DNA of 64,000 bases, taken from positions 20,726,001-20,790,000 of the forward strand of contig NW_027480422.1 of NCBI RefSeq assembly GCF_051401765.1, given 5' to 3'. The number at the start of each line of letters is the position of its first letter. Position 1 is the stretch's first letter. Below are positions 51,772-62,446 of this stretch, one piece after another. The translations under genes and the position numbers were made by a program. Source of the DNA: Calliopsis andreniformis (Eukaryota; Arthropoda; Insecta; Hymenoptera; Andrenidae). The notes beneath the pieces were generated by a model. That model saw only the letters and a program-made list of their open reading frames with translations, did no database searches and was not told where the DNA came from.

Positions 51772-51960
51772 ACTATTCGATCTGGTGGAGCAACGCCCTT
51801 GAGCGAAGCCTAGGTTGCCCGGAACGTAGAAATGGCCATAACATTCATACTGGTTGCAATTATTCGTTTTATACCGTGGAAAAACTGTTGTATTTATCTT
51901 GTATTTGGTGCTCCTGGCGTTGACTTCTTAGGCCCTAGCCATGCGACCTGGTGGAACAAC
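51772..51960 (-). repeat. Inverted satellite monomer (~1.1 units)
   Basis: Read on the minus strand this is a normal monomer plus about 23 bp. The plus strand shows the reversed landmarks in order: ATTCGATCTGGTGGAGCAAC, CCTAGGTTGCCCGG, GTAGAAATGGCC, GGTTGCAATTATTCG, GGAAAAACTGTTG, GGCGTTGACTTCTTAGGCC, CCTGGTGGAACAAC. Forward satellite resumes at about 51960-51964 with GGCGTTGCTCGACC. It carries the CACCAAATAC and GCTCAAGGG variants, which are typical of monomers at 52.4-55.6 kb. It is the only copy of opposite orientation found in the window. Confidence 0.95.
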
Positions 51961-54449
51961 TACGGCGTTGCTCGACCACATCGAATAGCTATGGCCTTAG
52001 AAGTCAACGCCAGAAGCATTAAATACAATATAAATACAACAGCTTTTCCACCGTATAACAGGAATAATTGCAAACAGTGTGAAAGATATGGTCATTTCTA
52101 CGTTCCTGCAACCTAGGCTTCACTCTAGAGAGTTGCTCCAACACATCGAGTAGATGCGGATTTAGAAGTCAACGCCAGACGCATAAAATACAATATAAAT
52201 ACAATAGTTTTTCCATCGTATAAAACGAATAATTGCAACCAGTATGAGAGTTATGGTCATTTCTACGTTGCGGGCAACCTAGGCTTCACCCTAGGGCGTT
52301 GCTCCACCAGATCGAATAGTTAGGGACTTAGAATTCGACGCCAGAAGCATAAAATGCAACATAAGTACAACAGTTTTTCCATCGTATAACAGGAATAATT
52401 ACAACCAGTGTGAAAGTACAGGTCATTTCTACGTTCCGGGCAACCTAGAGTACGCTCAAGGGCGTTGCTCCACCAGATCGAATAGCAAGGGACTTAGAAG
52501 TCAACGCCAGACGCATAAAATATAATAAAAATACAACAGTTTTTCCATCGTATAAAATGTATAATTGCAAGCAATGTGAAGGCAACTGTCATTTCTACGT
52601 TCCGGGCAACCTAGGCTTCACTCTAGAGCGTTGCTCCACCAGATCGAATAGTTAGGGCCTTAGAAGTCAACGCCCGAAGCATAAAATAGAAAATAAATAG
52701 AACAGTTTTTCCATTGTATAAAACGAATAATTGCAAGCAGTGTGTAAGTTATGGTCCTTTCTACGTTCCGGGCAACCTAGGCTTCACTCCAGGGCGCTGT
52801 TCCACCAGGTCGAATGGTTAGGGCATAAGAAGTCAACGCCAGGAGCACCAAATACAAAATAAATACAACAGTCTTTCCATCGTATAAAACGAATAATTGC
52901 AACCAGTGTGTAAGATATGCACATTACTACGTTCCGGGCAACCTAGGCTTCACTCTAGGGCGTTGCTCGACCACATCGAATAGCTATGGCCTTACAAGTC
53001 AACGCCAGAAGCATTAAATACAATATAAATACAACAGCTTTTCCACCGTATAAGAGGAATAATTGCAAACAGTGTGAAAGATATGGTCATTTCTACGTTC
53101 CTGGCAACCTAGGCTGCACTCTAGAGAGTTGCTCCAGCACATCGAGTAGCTACGGCCTTAGAAGTCAACGCCAGACGCATAAAATACAATATAAATACAA
53201 TAGTTTTTCCATCGTATAAAACGAATAATTGCAACCAGTATGAAAGTTATGGTCATTTCTACGTTCCGGGCAACCTAGGCTTCACCCTAGGGCGTTCCTC
53301 CACCAGATCGAATAGTTAGGTCCTAAGAATGTCAACGCCAGGAGCACCAAATACAAAATAAATACAACAGTCTTTCCATCGTATAAAACGAATAATTGCA
53401 ACCAGTGTGAAAGTAATGGGCATTTCTACGTTCCGTGCAACCGAGGCTTCACTCTAGGGCGTTGATCCACCAGGTCGAATAGTTAGGGCCTTAGAAAACA
53501 ACTCCAGACGCATAAAATACAATATAAATACAACAGTTTTTCCACGGTATAAAACGAGTAATTGCAACCAGTGCGAAAGTTACGGTCCTTTCTACGTTCC
53601 GGGCAACCTAGGCTTCACCCTAGGGCGTTCCTCCACCAGATCGAATAGTTAGGTCCTAAGAATGTCAACGCCAGGAGCACCAAATACAAAATAAATACAA
53701 CAGTCTTTCCATCGTATAAAACGAATAATTGCAACCAGTGTGAAAGTAATGGCCATTTCTACGTTCCGGGCAACCTAGGCTTCGCTCAAGGGTGTTGCTC
53801 CACCAGATCGAATAGTAAGGGACTTAGAAGTCAAAGCCAGAAGCATAAAATATTATAAAAATGCAACAGTCTTTGCATCGTATAAGATGTATAATTGCAA
53901 GCAATGTGAAGGTAATGGTCATTTCTACGTTCCGGGCAACCTAGCCTTCACTCTAGAGCGTTGCTCCACCAGATCGGATATTTGGGGCCTTAGAAGTCAA
54001 CGCCCGATGCATAAAATACAAAATAAATAGAACAGTTTTTCCATTGTATAAAACGAATAATTGCAACCAGTGTGAAAGTTATGGTCATTTCTACGTTCCG
54101 GGCAACCTAGGCTTCACTCTAGGGCGTAGTTACACAAGATCGAATAGTTAGGGCCTAAGAAGTCAACGCCAGGAGCACCAAATACAAAATAAATACAACA
54201 GTTTTTCCATCGTATAACAGGAATAATTACAACCAGTATGAAGGTTATGGTCATTTCTACGTTCCGGGCAACCTGGGCTTCACCAGAGGGCGTTGCTGCA
54301 CCAGATCCAATAGTTAGGACCTAAGAAGTCAACGCCAGAAGCATAAAATACAAAATGGATACAACAGTTTTTCCATCGTATAACAGGAGTAATTGCAACC
54401 AGTGTGAAAGCGATCGTCATTTCTACGTTCCGGGCAACCTAGGCTTCAC
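51961..54449 (+). repeat. Monomers right of the inversion
   Basis: About 15 forward monomers. They include repeated CGACCACATCGAATAGCTATGG copies and a short local duplicate in which a monomer with CTAAGAATGTCAACGCCAGG at about 53325 recurs near 53657 (332 bp, two monomers). Confidence 0.78.
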
Positions 54450-55070
54450 GCTAGGGCGTTGCTCCTCCAGATAGAATAGTTAGGGCCCAGGAAGTCAACG
54501 CCTGAAGCATAAAATACAATATAAATACAACAGTTTTTCCCTTGTATATCAGGAATAATTGCAACCAGTGTGAAGGGTATGGTCATTTCTACGTTGCGGG
54601 CATCCTAGGCTTCACTCTAGGGCGTTGCTCCACCACATCGAATAGCTACGGCCTTAGAAGTCAACGCCATAGCTACAAAAAAAAATATAAATACAACAGT
54701 TTTTCCATTGTAGAAATGAATAATTGCAAACAGTGTGGAGGTAATGGTCATTTCTACTTTCCGGGCAACCTAGGCTTCACTCTAGGGCGTTTCTCCACCA
54801 TATCGAATAACTACGGCCTTAGATGTCAACGCCTGAAGCATAAAATATAATATAAGTACAACAGTTTTTCCATCGTATAACAGGAATAATTGCAACCAGT
54901 GTGAAAGACATGGTCGTTTCTACGTTCCGGGCAACCTAGGCTTCACTCTAGGGCGTTGCTCCACCACATCGAATAGCTAGGGCCTTAGGAGTCAACGCCA
55001 GAGGCATAAAATACAAAATAAATACAACAGTTTTTCCATCGTATAACAAGAATAATTGCAACCAGTGTGA
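54450..55070 (+). repeat. Block duplicated at 59956-60576 (offset 5506)
   Basis: GATAGAATAGTTAGGGCCC, ACAAAAAAAAATATAAATAC and TTGTAGAAATGAATAATTGC occur in the same order in both copies. The 5506-bp offset is 33 monomers plus 28 bp, mostly explained by the long 199-bp monomer between them. Confidence 0.88.
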
Positions 55071-56774
55071 ACGCAATGGCCATTTCTGCGTTCAGGGGAT
55101 CCTAGACTTAACTCTGAGGCATTGCTCCACCAGATCGAAATTAGGGCCTTAGAAGTCAACGCCAGAAGCATAGAGTACAACAAAGATCCAACAGTTTGTC
55201 CATCGTATAATAGGAATAATAGCAACCAGTGTGAAGGTAATGGTCATTTCTACGTTCCGGGCAACCTGGGCTTCACCGGAGGGCGTTGCTCCTCCAGATC
55301 CAATAGTTAGGACCTAAGAAGTCAACGCCAGAAGCATAAAATACAAAATGGATACAACAGTTTTTCCATCGTATAACAGGAATAATTCCAACCAGTGTGA
55401 AAGTAATGGTCATTTCTACGTTCCGGGCTACCTAGGTTTCGCTCTAGGACGTTGCTCCACCACATCGAATAGCTAGGGCCTTTGAAATCAACTCCAGACG
55501 CATAAAATACAATAAAAATACAGCAGTTTTTTCATCGTATACCAGGAATAATTGCAACCAGTGTGAAAGGTATGGTCATTTCTACGTTCCGGGCAACCTA
55601 GGCTTCGCTCAAGGGCGTTGCTCCACCAGATCGAATAGCAAGGGACTTAGAAGTCAACGCCAGAAGCATAAAAAATAATTAAAATACAACAGTTTTATCA
55701 TCCTATAAAATGTATAATTGCAAGCAATGTGAAGGTAACGGTCACTTCTACGTTCCGGGCAACCTAGGCTTCACTCTAGAGCGTTGTTCCACCAGATCGA
55801 ATAGTTAGGGCCTAAGAAGTCAACGCCAGAAGCAAAAAATACAATATAAATACAACAGCTTTTCCATCGTATATAATGTATATTTGCAAACAGTGTGAAA
55901 GTAACGGTCATTTCTGCGTTCCGGGCAACCTAGGCTTAAGTGTAGGGCGTTGCTCCACGAGATCGAATAGCAAGGGACTTAGAAGTCAACGCCAGAAGCA
56001 TAAAATAAAATAAAAATACAACAGTTTTGACATCGTATAAAATGTATAATTGCAAGCAATGCGAAGCTAATGGTCATTTCTACGTTCCGGGCAATCTAGG
56101 CTTCACTCTAGGGCGTTGTTCAACCAGATCGAATAGTTAGGGCCTAAGAAGCCAACGCCAGAAGCATAAAATACAACATAAATGCAACAGCTTTTCCATC
56201 GTATATGACGTATATTTGGAAACAGTGTGAAAGTAAAGGTCATTTCTACGTTCCGGGCAACCTAGGCTTAACTGTAGGGCGTTGCTCCACCAGATCGCAT
56301 AGTTAGAGACGTAGAATTTAACCCCAGAAGCATAAAATACAATAAAGATGAAACAGTTTTTCCATCGTATAACAGGAATAATTGCAACCAGTGTGAAGGT
56401 AATGGTCTTTTCTGCGTTCCGGGCAACCCAGGCTTCACTACGGGGCGGTGCTCCACCAGATCAAATTGTTAGGGCCTAAGAAGTCAACGCCACAAGCATA
56501 AAATACAATATAAATACAACAGCTTTTCCATCCTATATAATGTATATATGCAAACAGTCTGAAAGTAACGGTCATTTCTGCGTTCCGGGCAACCTAGGCT
56601 TAACTGTAGGGCGTTGCACCACCAGATCGAATAGCAAGGGACTTAGAAGTCAACGCCAGAAGCATAAAATATAATAAAAATACAACAGTTTTTCCATCGT
56701 ATAAAATGTATAATTGCAAGCAATGTGAAGGTAATGGTCATTTCTACGTTCCCGGCAAGCTGGGCTTCACTCTA
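55071..56774 (+). repeat. Right-domain monomers
   Basis: About ten monomers, starting with the relative of the truncated monomer at 51607. Several carry GATCGAATAGCAAGGGAC and TATAATGTATATTTGC variants. No non-satellite sequence is visible. Confidence 0.75.
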
Positions 56775-56973
56775 GGGCGTTGTTCCTCCAGATCGAATGG
56801 TTAGGGCCTAGCAAGTCAACGCCAGGAGCACCAAATACTAAATAAATAGAACACTTTTTCTATTTAAAATGCAATATAAATACTACAGTCTTTCCACTGT
56901 ATAATATGAATAATTGCAGACAGTGTGGAAGTAATGGTCATTTCTACGTTCCGGCAATCTAGGCTTCTCTCTA
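56775..56973 (+). repeat. Long 199-bp monomer with internal duplication
   Basis: The next monomer start follows after 199 bp instead of 166. The sequence runs normally to about monomer position 90 (AACACTTTTTCTATTT), then returns to about position 57 (AAAATGCAATATAAATAC) and continues. About 34 bp of the AT-rich core are therefore present twice, in two different sequence versions; a 1-bp deletion in TTCCGGCAATC makes the net gain 33 bp. Because the two versions differ, a junction between two different monomers is more likely than simple slippage. Confidence 0.9.
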
Positions 56974-57479
56974 GGGCGTTGCTCCACCAGTTCGAATAGC
57001 TAGGGCCTAACAAGTAAACGCCAGAAGCATAAAATACTATAGAAATACAACAGCTTTTCCATCGTATAAAACGAATAATTGCAATCAGTATGAAAGTTAT
57101 GGTCATTTATTCGTTCCGGGCAACCTAGGCATCACCCTAGGGCGTTGCTCCAACAGATCCAATAGTTAGGGCCTAAGAAGTCTACGCCAGAAGCATTAAA
57201 TACAATATAAATACAACATCTTTTCCACGGTATAACAGGAATAATTGCAAACAGTGTGAAAGATATGGTCATTTCTACGTTCCTGGCAACCTAGGCATCA
57301 CTCTAGAGAGTTGCTCCACCACATCGAGTAGCTACGGCCTTAGTAGTCAACGCCAGAAGCATAAAATACAATATAAATACAACAGTTTTTCCCTTGTATA
57401 ACAGGAATAATTGCAACCAGTGTGAAGGGTATGGTCATTTCTACGTTGCGGGCATCCTAGGCTTCACTCTAGGGCGTTG
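56974..57479 (+). repeat. Right-domain monomers
   Basis: Three ordinary monomers. The first has CCACCAGTTCGAATAGC, shared with 62616 and 63613. Confidence 0.72.
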
Positions 57480-58300
57480 CTCCACCACATCGAATAGCTA
57501 CGGCCTTAGAAGTCAACGCCTGAAGCATAAAATATGATATAAATACAACAGTTTTTGCATAGTATAACAGGAATAATTGCAACCAGAGTGGAGGTGATGG
57601 TCATTTCTACGTCCCGGGAAACCTAGGCTTCACTCTAGGGCGTTTCTCCACCAGATCGAATAGCTAGGGACTTCGAAGTCAACGCTAGAAGCTTAAAATA
57701 AAATAAAAATTCAACAGTTTTTCCATCGTATAGAACGAATAATTGCAACCAGTATGCATGTTATGGTCATTTCTACGTTCCGGGCAACCTAGGCTTCACT
57801 CTAGGGCGTTGGTCCACCAGATCCAATAGCTAGGGCCTAAGAAGTCAACGCCAGGAGCACCAAATACAAAATAAATACAACAGTTTTTCCATCGTATAAA
57901 ACGAATAATTGCAACCAGTATGAAAGCTATGGTCATTTCTACGTTCCGGGCAACCTAGGCTTCACTCTAGGGCGTTGCTCAACCACATCGAATAGCTACG
58001 GCCCTAGAAGACAACGCCATAACTATAAAATACAATATAATTACAACAGTCTTTCCATCGTATAAAACGAATAATTGCCACCAGTCTGATAGTTATGGCT
58101 ACTTCTACGTTCCGGGCATCCTAGGCTTCACTCTAGGTCATTGCTCCACCACATCGAATAGCTGCGGCCTTAGAAGTCAACGCCAGAAGCATAAAATACA
58201 ATAGAAATACAACAGTTTTGCCATCGTATAACAGGAATAATTGCAACTAGTGTGAAAGATATGGTCATTTCTACGCTACGAGCAACCTAGGCTTCACTCT
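57480..58300 (+). repeat. Eight-monomer-spaced block, copy 1 (1327 bp)
   Basis: AGTATGCATG at 57751 recurs at 59078. The order CGCCTGAAGCATAAAATAT, AACGCTAGAAGC, GGAGCACCAAA and CCATAACTATA is shared over about five monomers. Confidence 0.85.
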
Positions 58301-58806
58301 AGGGCGTTGCTCGACCACATCGAATAGCTATGGCCATAGAAGTCAACGCCAGAAGCATTAAATACAATATAAATACAACAGCTTTTCCACCGTATAACAG
58401 GAATAATTGCAAACAGTGCGAAAGATATGGTCATTTCTACGTACCTGGCTACCTAGGCTTCACTCTAGAGAGTTGCACCAACACATCGAGTAGCTACGGC
58501 CTTAGAAGTCAACGCCAGACGCATAAAATAAAATATAAATACAATAGTTTTTCCATCGTATAAAACGAATAATTGCAACCAGTATGAAAGTTATGGTCAT
58601 TTCTACGTTCCGGGCAGCCTAGGCTTCGCCCTTGGGCGTTGCTCCACCAGATCCAATAGTTAGGACCTTAGAAGTCAGCGCACGAAGCTTAAAATACAAT
58701 AAAAATACAAAAGTTTTTCCATCGTATAACAGGAATAATTGCCACCAGTGTGAAAGTGATGGTCATTTCTGCATTCCGGGCAACCTAGGCTTCACTCTAG
58801 GGCGTT
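58301..58806 (+). repeat. Right-domain monomers
   Basis: Three monomers, including one of the CGACCACATCGAATAGCTATGG type related to copies at 52.0 and 52.97 kb. Confidence 0.72.
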
Positions 58807-59627
58807 GCTCCTCCACATCGAATAGCTACGGCCTTAGAAGTCAACGCCTGAAGCATAAAATATAATATAAATATAACAGTTTTTCCATCGTATAACAGGA
58901 ATAATTGCAACCAGAGTGAAGGTGATGGTCATTTCTACGTCCGGGGCAACCTAGGCTTCACACTATGGCGTTTCTCCACCAGATCGAATACCTAGGGACT
59001 TAGAAGTCAACGCTAGAAGCGTAAAATAAAATAAAGTATAACAGTTTTTCCATCGTATAAAACGAATAATTGCAACCAGTATGCATGATATGGTCATTTC
59101 TACGTTCCGGGCAACATAGGCTTCACTCTGGGGCGTTGGTCCACCAGATCCAATAGCTAAGGCCTAAGAAGTCAACGCCAGGAGCACCAAACACAAAATA
59201 AATACAACAGTTTATCCATCGTATAAAACGAATTATTGCAACCAGAATGAAAGCTATGGTCATTTCTACGTTCCGGGCAACCTAGGCTTCACTCTAGGGC
59301 GTTGCTCAACCACATCGAATAGCTACGGCCCTAGAAGACAACGCCATAACTATAGAACACAATATAAATACAACAGTCTTTCCATCGTATAAAACGAATC
59401 ATTGCCACCAGTCTGATAGTTATGGTTATTTCTACGTTCCGGGCATCCTAGGCTTCACTCTAGGGCATTGCTCCACCACATCGAATAGCTGCGGCCTTAG
59501 AAGTCTACGCCAGAAGCATAAAATACAATAGAAATACAACAGTTTTTCCATCGTAATACAGGAATAATTGCAACCAGTGTGAAAGATATGGTCATTTCTA
59601 CGCTACGGGCAACCTAGGCTTCACTCT
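58807..59627 (+). repeat. Eight-monomer-spaced block, copy 2 (1327 bp)
   Basis: Second copy of 57480-58300. A third, partial and rearranged copy lies at about 60780-61130, where the AACGCTAGAAGC and CCATAACTATA monomers are brought closer together. Confidence 0.85.
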
Positions 59628-59955
59628 AGGGCGTCGTTCCACCAGATCGAATAGTTAGGGCCTAAGAAGTCTACGCCAGAAGCATAAAATACAATACAAA
59701 TACAACAGCTTTTCCATCGTATACCAGGAATAATTGCAACCAGTGTGAAAGGTATGGTCATTTCTACGTTCCGGGCATCCTAGGCTTCACTCTAGGGCAT
59801 TGCTCCACCACATCGAAAGCTGCGGCCTTAGAAGTCAACGCCAGAGGCATAAAATACAAAATAAATATAACAGTTTTTCCATCGTATAACAAGAAAAATT
59901 GCCACCAGTGTGAAAGTGATGGTCATTTCTGGATTCCGGGGAACCTAGGCTTCAC
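59628..59955 (+). repeat. Monomers with CATCGAAAGCTGCGG deletion, copy 1
   Basis: First of four copies in which the usual CGAATAGCTGCGG has lost three bases to give CGAAAGCTGCGG (59814). The same lesion is at 61140, 62964 and 63958. Confidence 0.82.
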
Positions 59956-60576
59956 TCTAGGGCGTTGCTGCTCCAGATAGAATAGTTAGGGCCCAGGAAG
60001 TCAACGCCTGAAGCATAAAATACAATATAAATACAACAGTTTTTCCCTTGTATAACAGGAATAATTGCAACCAGTGTGAAGGGTATGGTCATTTGTACGT
60101 TCCGGGCAACCTAGGCTTCACTCTAGGGCGTTGCTCCACCACATCGAATAGCTACGGCCTTAGAAGTCAACGCCATAACTACAAAAAAAAATATAAATAC
60201 AACAGTTTTTCCATTGTAGAAATGAATAATTGCAAACAGTGTGGAGGTAATGGTCATTTCTACTTTCCGGGCAACCTAGGCTTCACTCTAGGGCGTTTCT
60301 CCACCATATCGAATAACTACGGCCTTAGATGTCAACGCCTGAAGCATAAAATATAATATAAGTACAACAGTTTTTCCATCGTATTACAGGAATAATTGCA
60401 ACCAGTGTGAAAGACATGGTCGTTTCTACGTTCCGGGCAACCTAGTCTGCACTCTAGGGCGTTGCTCCACCACATCGAATAGCTACGGCCTAAGGAGTCA
60501 ACGCCAGAGGCATAAAATACAAAATAAATACAACAGTTTTTCCATCGTATAACAAGAATAATTGCAACCAGTGTGA
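59956..60576 (+). repeat. Duplicate of 54450-55070
   Basis: Second copy at offset 5506. It ends where this copy has GTGTGAAAGTGATGG and the first has GTGTGAACGCAATGG. Confidence 0.88.
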
Positions 60577-61109
60577 AAGTGATGGTCATTTCTACATTCC
60601 GGGCAACCTAGGCTTCACTCTAGGGCGTTGCTCCACCAGATCGAATAGTTAGGGCGTAAGAAGTCAACGCCAGAAGCATAAAATACAATATAAATACAAC
60701 AGTTTTTCCCTTGTATAACAGGAATAATTGCAAACAGTGTGGAAGTAATGGACATTTCTACGTTCCGGGCAACCTAGGCTTCACTCTAGGGCGTTTCTCC
60801 ACCAGATCGAATAGCTAGGGACTTAGAAGTCAACGCTAGAAGCTTAAAATAAAATAAAAATACAACAGTTTTTCCATCGTATAGAACGAATAATTGCAAC
60901 CAGTATGAAAGCTATGGTCATTTCTACGTTCCGGGCAACCTAGGCTTCACTCTAGGGCGTTGCTCAACCACATCGAATAGCTACGGCCCTAGAAGACAAC
61001 GCCATAACTATAAAATACAATATAAATACAACAGCCTTTCCATCGTATAAAACGAATAATTGCCACCAGTGTGATAGTTATGGTTATTTCTACGTTCCGG
61101 GCATCCTAG
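60577..61109 (+). repeat. Right-domain monomers, partial third copy
   Basis: Contains the rearranged partial third copy of the 57.5-58.3 kb block (GCTAGAAGC, then CCATAACTATAAAATAC). Confidence 0.75.
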
Positions 61110-61616
61110 GCTTCACTCTAGGGCATTGCTCCACCACATCGAAAGCTGCGGCCATAGAAGTCAACGCCAGAGGCATAAAATACAAAATAAATATAACAGT
61201 TTTTCCATCGTATAACAAGAAAAATTGCCACCAGTGTGAAAGTGATGGTCATTTCTGGATTCCGGGGAGCCTAGGCTTCACTCTAGGGCGTTGCTCCTCC
61301 AGATAGAATAGTTAGGGCCCAGGAAGTCAACGCCTGAAGCATAAAATACAATATAAATACAACAGTTTTTCCCTTGTATAACAGGAATAATTGCAAACAG
61401 TGTGAAGGGTATGGTCATTTGTCCGTTCCGGGCAACCTAGGCTTCACTCTAGGGCGTTGCTCCACCACATCGAATAGCTGCGGCCTTAGAAGTCAACGCC
61501 AGAAGCATAAAATACAATAGAAATGCAACAGTTTTTCCATCGTATAACAGGAATAATTGCAACCAGTGTGAAAGATATGGTCATTTCTACGCTACGGGCA
61601 ATCCAGGCTTCACTCT
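61110..61616 (+). repeat. Three-monomer block copied at 62934-63440
   Basis: Offset 1824 bp (11 monomers less 2). Shared variants are CGAAAGCTGCGG, GAAAAATTGCCACC, TCTGGATTCCGGGG and CATTTGTCCGTTCC, in order. Confidence 0.87.
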
Positions 61617-62446
61617 AGAGGGTTGCTCCAACACATCGAGTAGCTACGGCCTTAGAAGTCAACGCCAGAAGCACAAAATAAAATAAAAATACAACAGTTA
61701 TTCCATCGTATAACAGGAATAATTACAACCATTGTGAAAGTAATGGGCATTTCTACGTTCCGTGCAACCTAGGCTTCACTCTAGGGCGTTGCTCCACCAG
61801 ATCGAATAGCTAGGGCCTTAGAAGTCAATGCCAGAAACATAAATTGCAATATAAATACAACAGTTTTTCCTCTGTATAATATGAATAATTGCAAACAGTG
61901 TGTACGTAATGGTCATTTCTACGTTCCGGGCAACCTAGGCTTCACTCTAGGGCGTTGCTCCACCACATCGAATAGCTACGGCCTTAGAAGTCAACGCCTG
62001 AAGCATAAAATATAATATAAATACAACAGTTTTTCCATCGTATAACAGGAATAATTGCAACCAGAGTGAATGTGATGGTCATTTCTACGTTCCGCGCAAC
62101 CTAGGCTTCACTCTAGGGCGTTGATCCACCTGATCGAATAGCTAGGGACTTAGAAGTCAACACCAGAAGCATAAAATAAAATAAAAATACAACAGTTTTT
62201 CCATCGTATAAAACGAATAATTGCAACCAGTATGAATGTTATGGTCATTTCTACGTTCCGGGCAACCTAGGCTTCACTCTAGGGCGTTGCTCCAGCAGAT
62301 CCAATAGTTAGGGCCTTAGAAGTCAATGCCAGAAGCATAAAATACAATATAAATACAACAGTTTTTCCATGTATAAAATGAATAATTGCAAACAGTGAGG
62401 AAGTAATGGTCATTTCTACGTTCCGGGCAACCAAGGCTTCACTCTA
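61617..62446 (+). repeat. Right-domain monomers
   Basis: Five ordinary monomers. One near 62370 has a 1-bp deletion in TTCCATGTATAAAATG. Nothing other than satellite is visible. Confidence 0.75.

Noticed and set aside
56988..57002. tRNA-type B-box-like word in GTTCGAATAGC (also 62626 and 63621)
   Set aside because: The flanking bases do not fit GGTTCGANNCC, no A box or cloverleaf is present, and the usual monomer has GATCGAATAG. It is a point variant.
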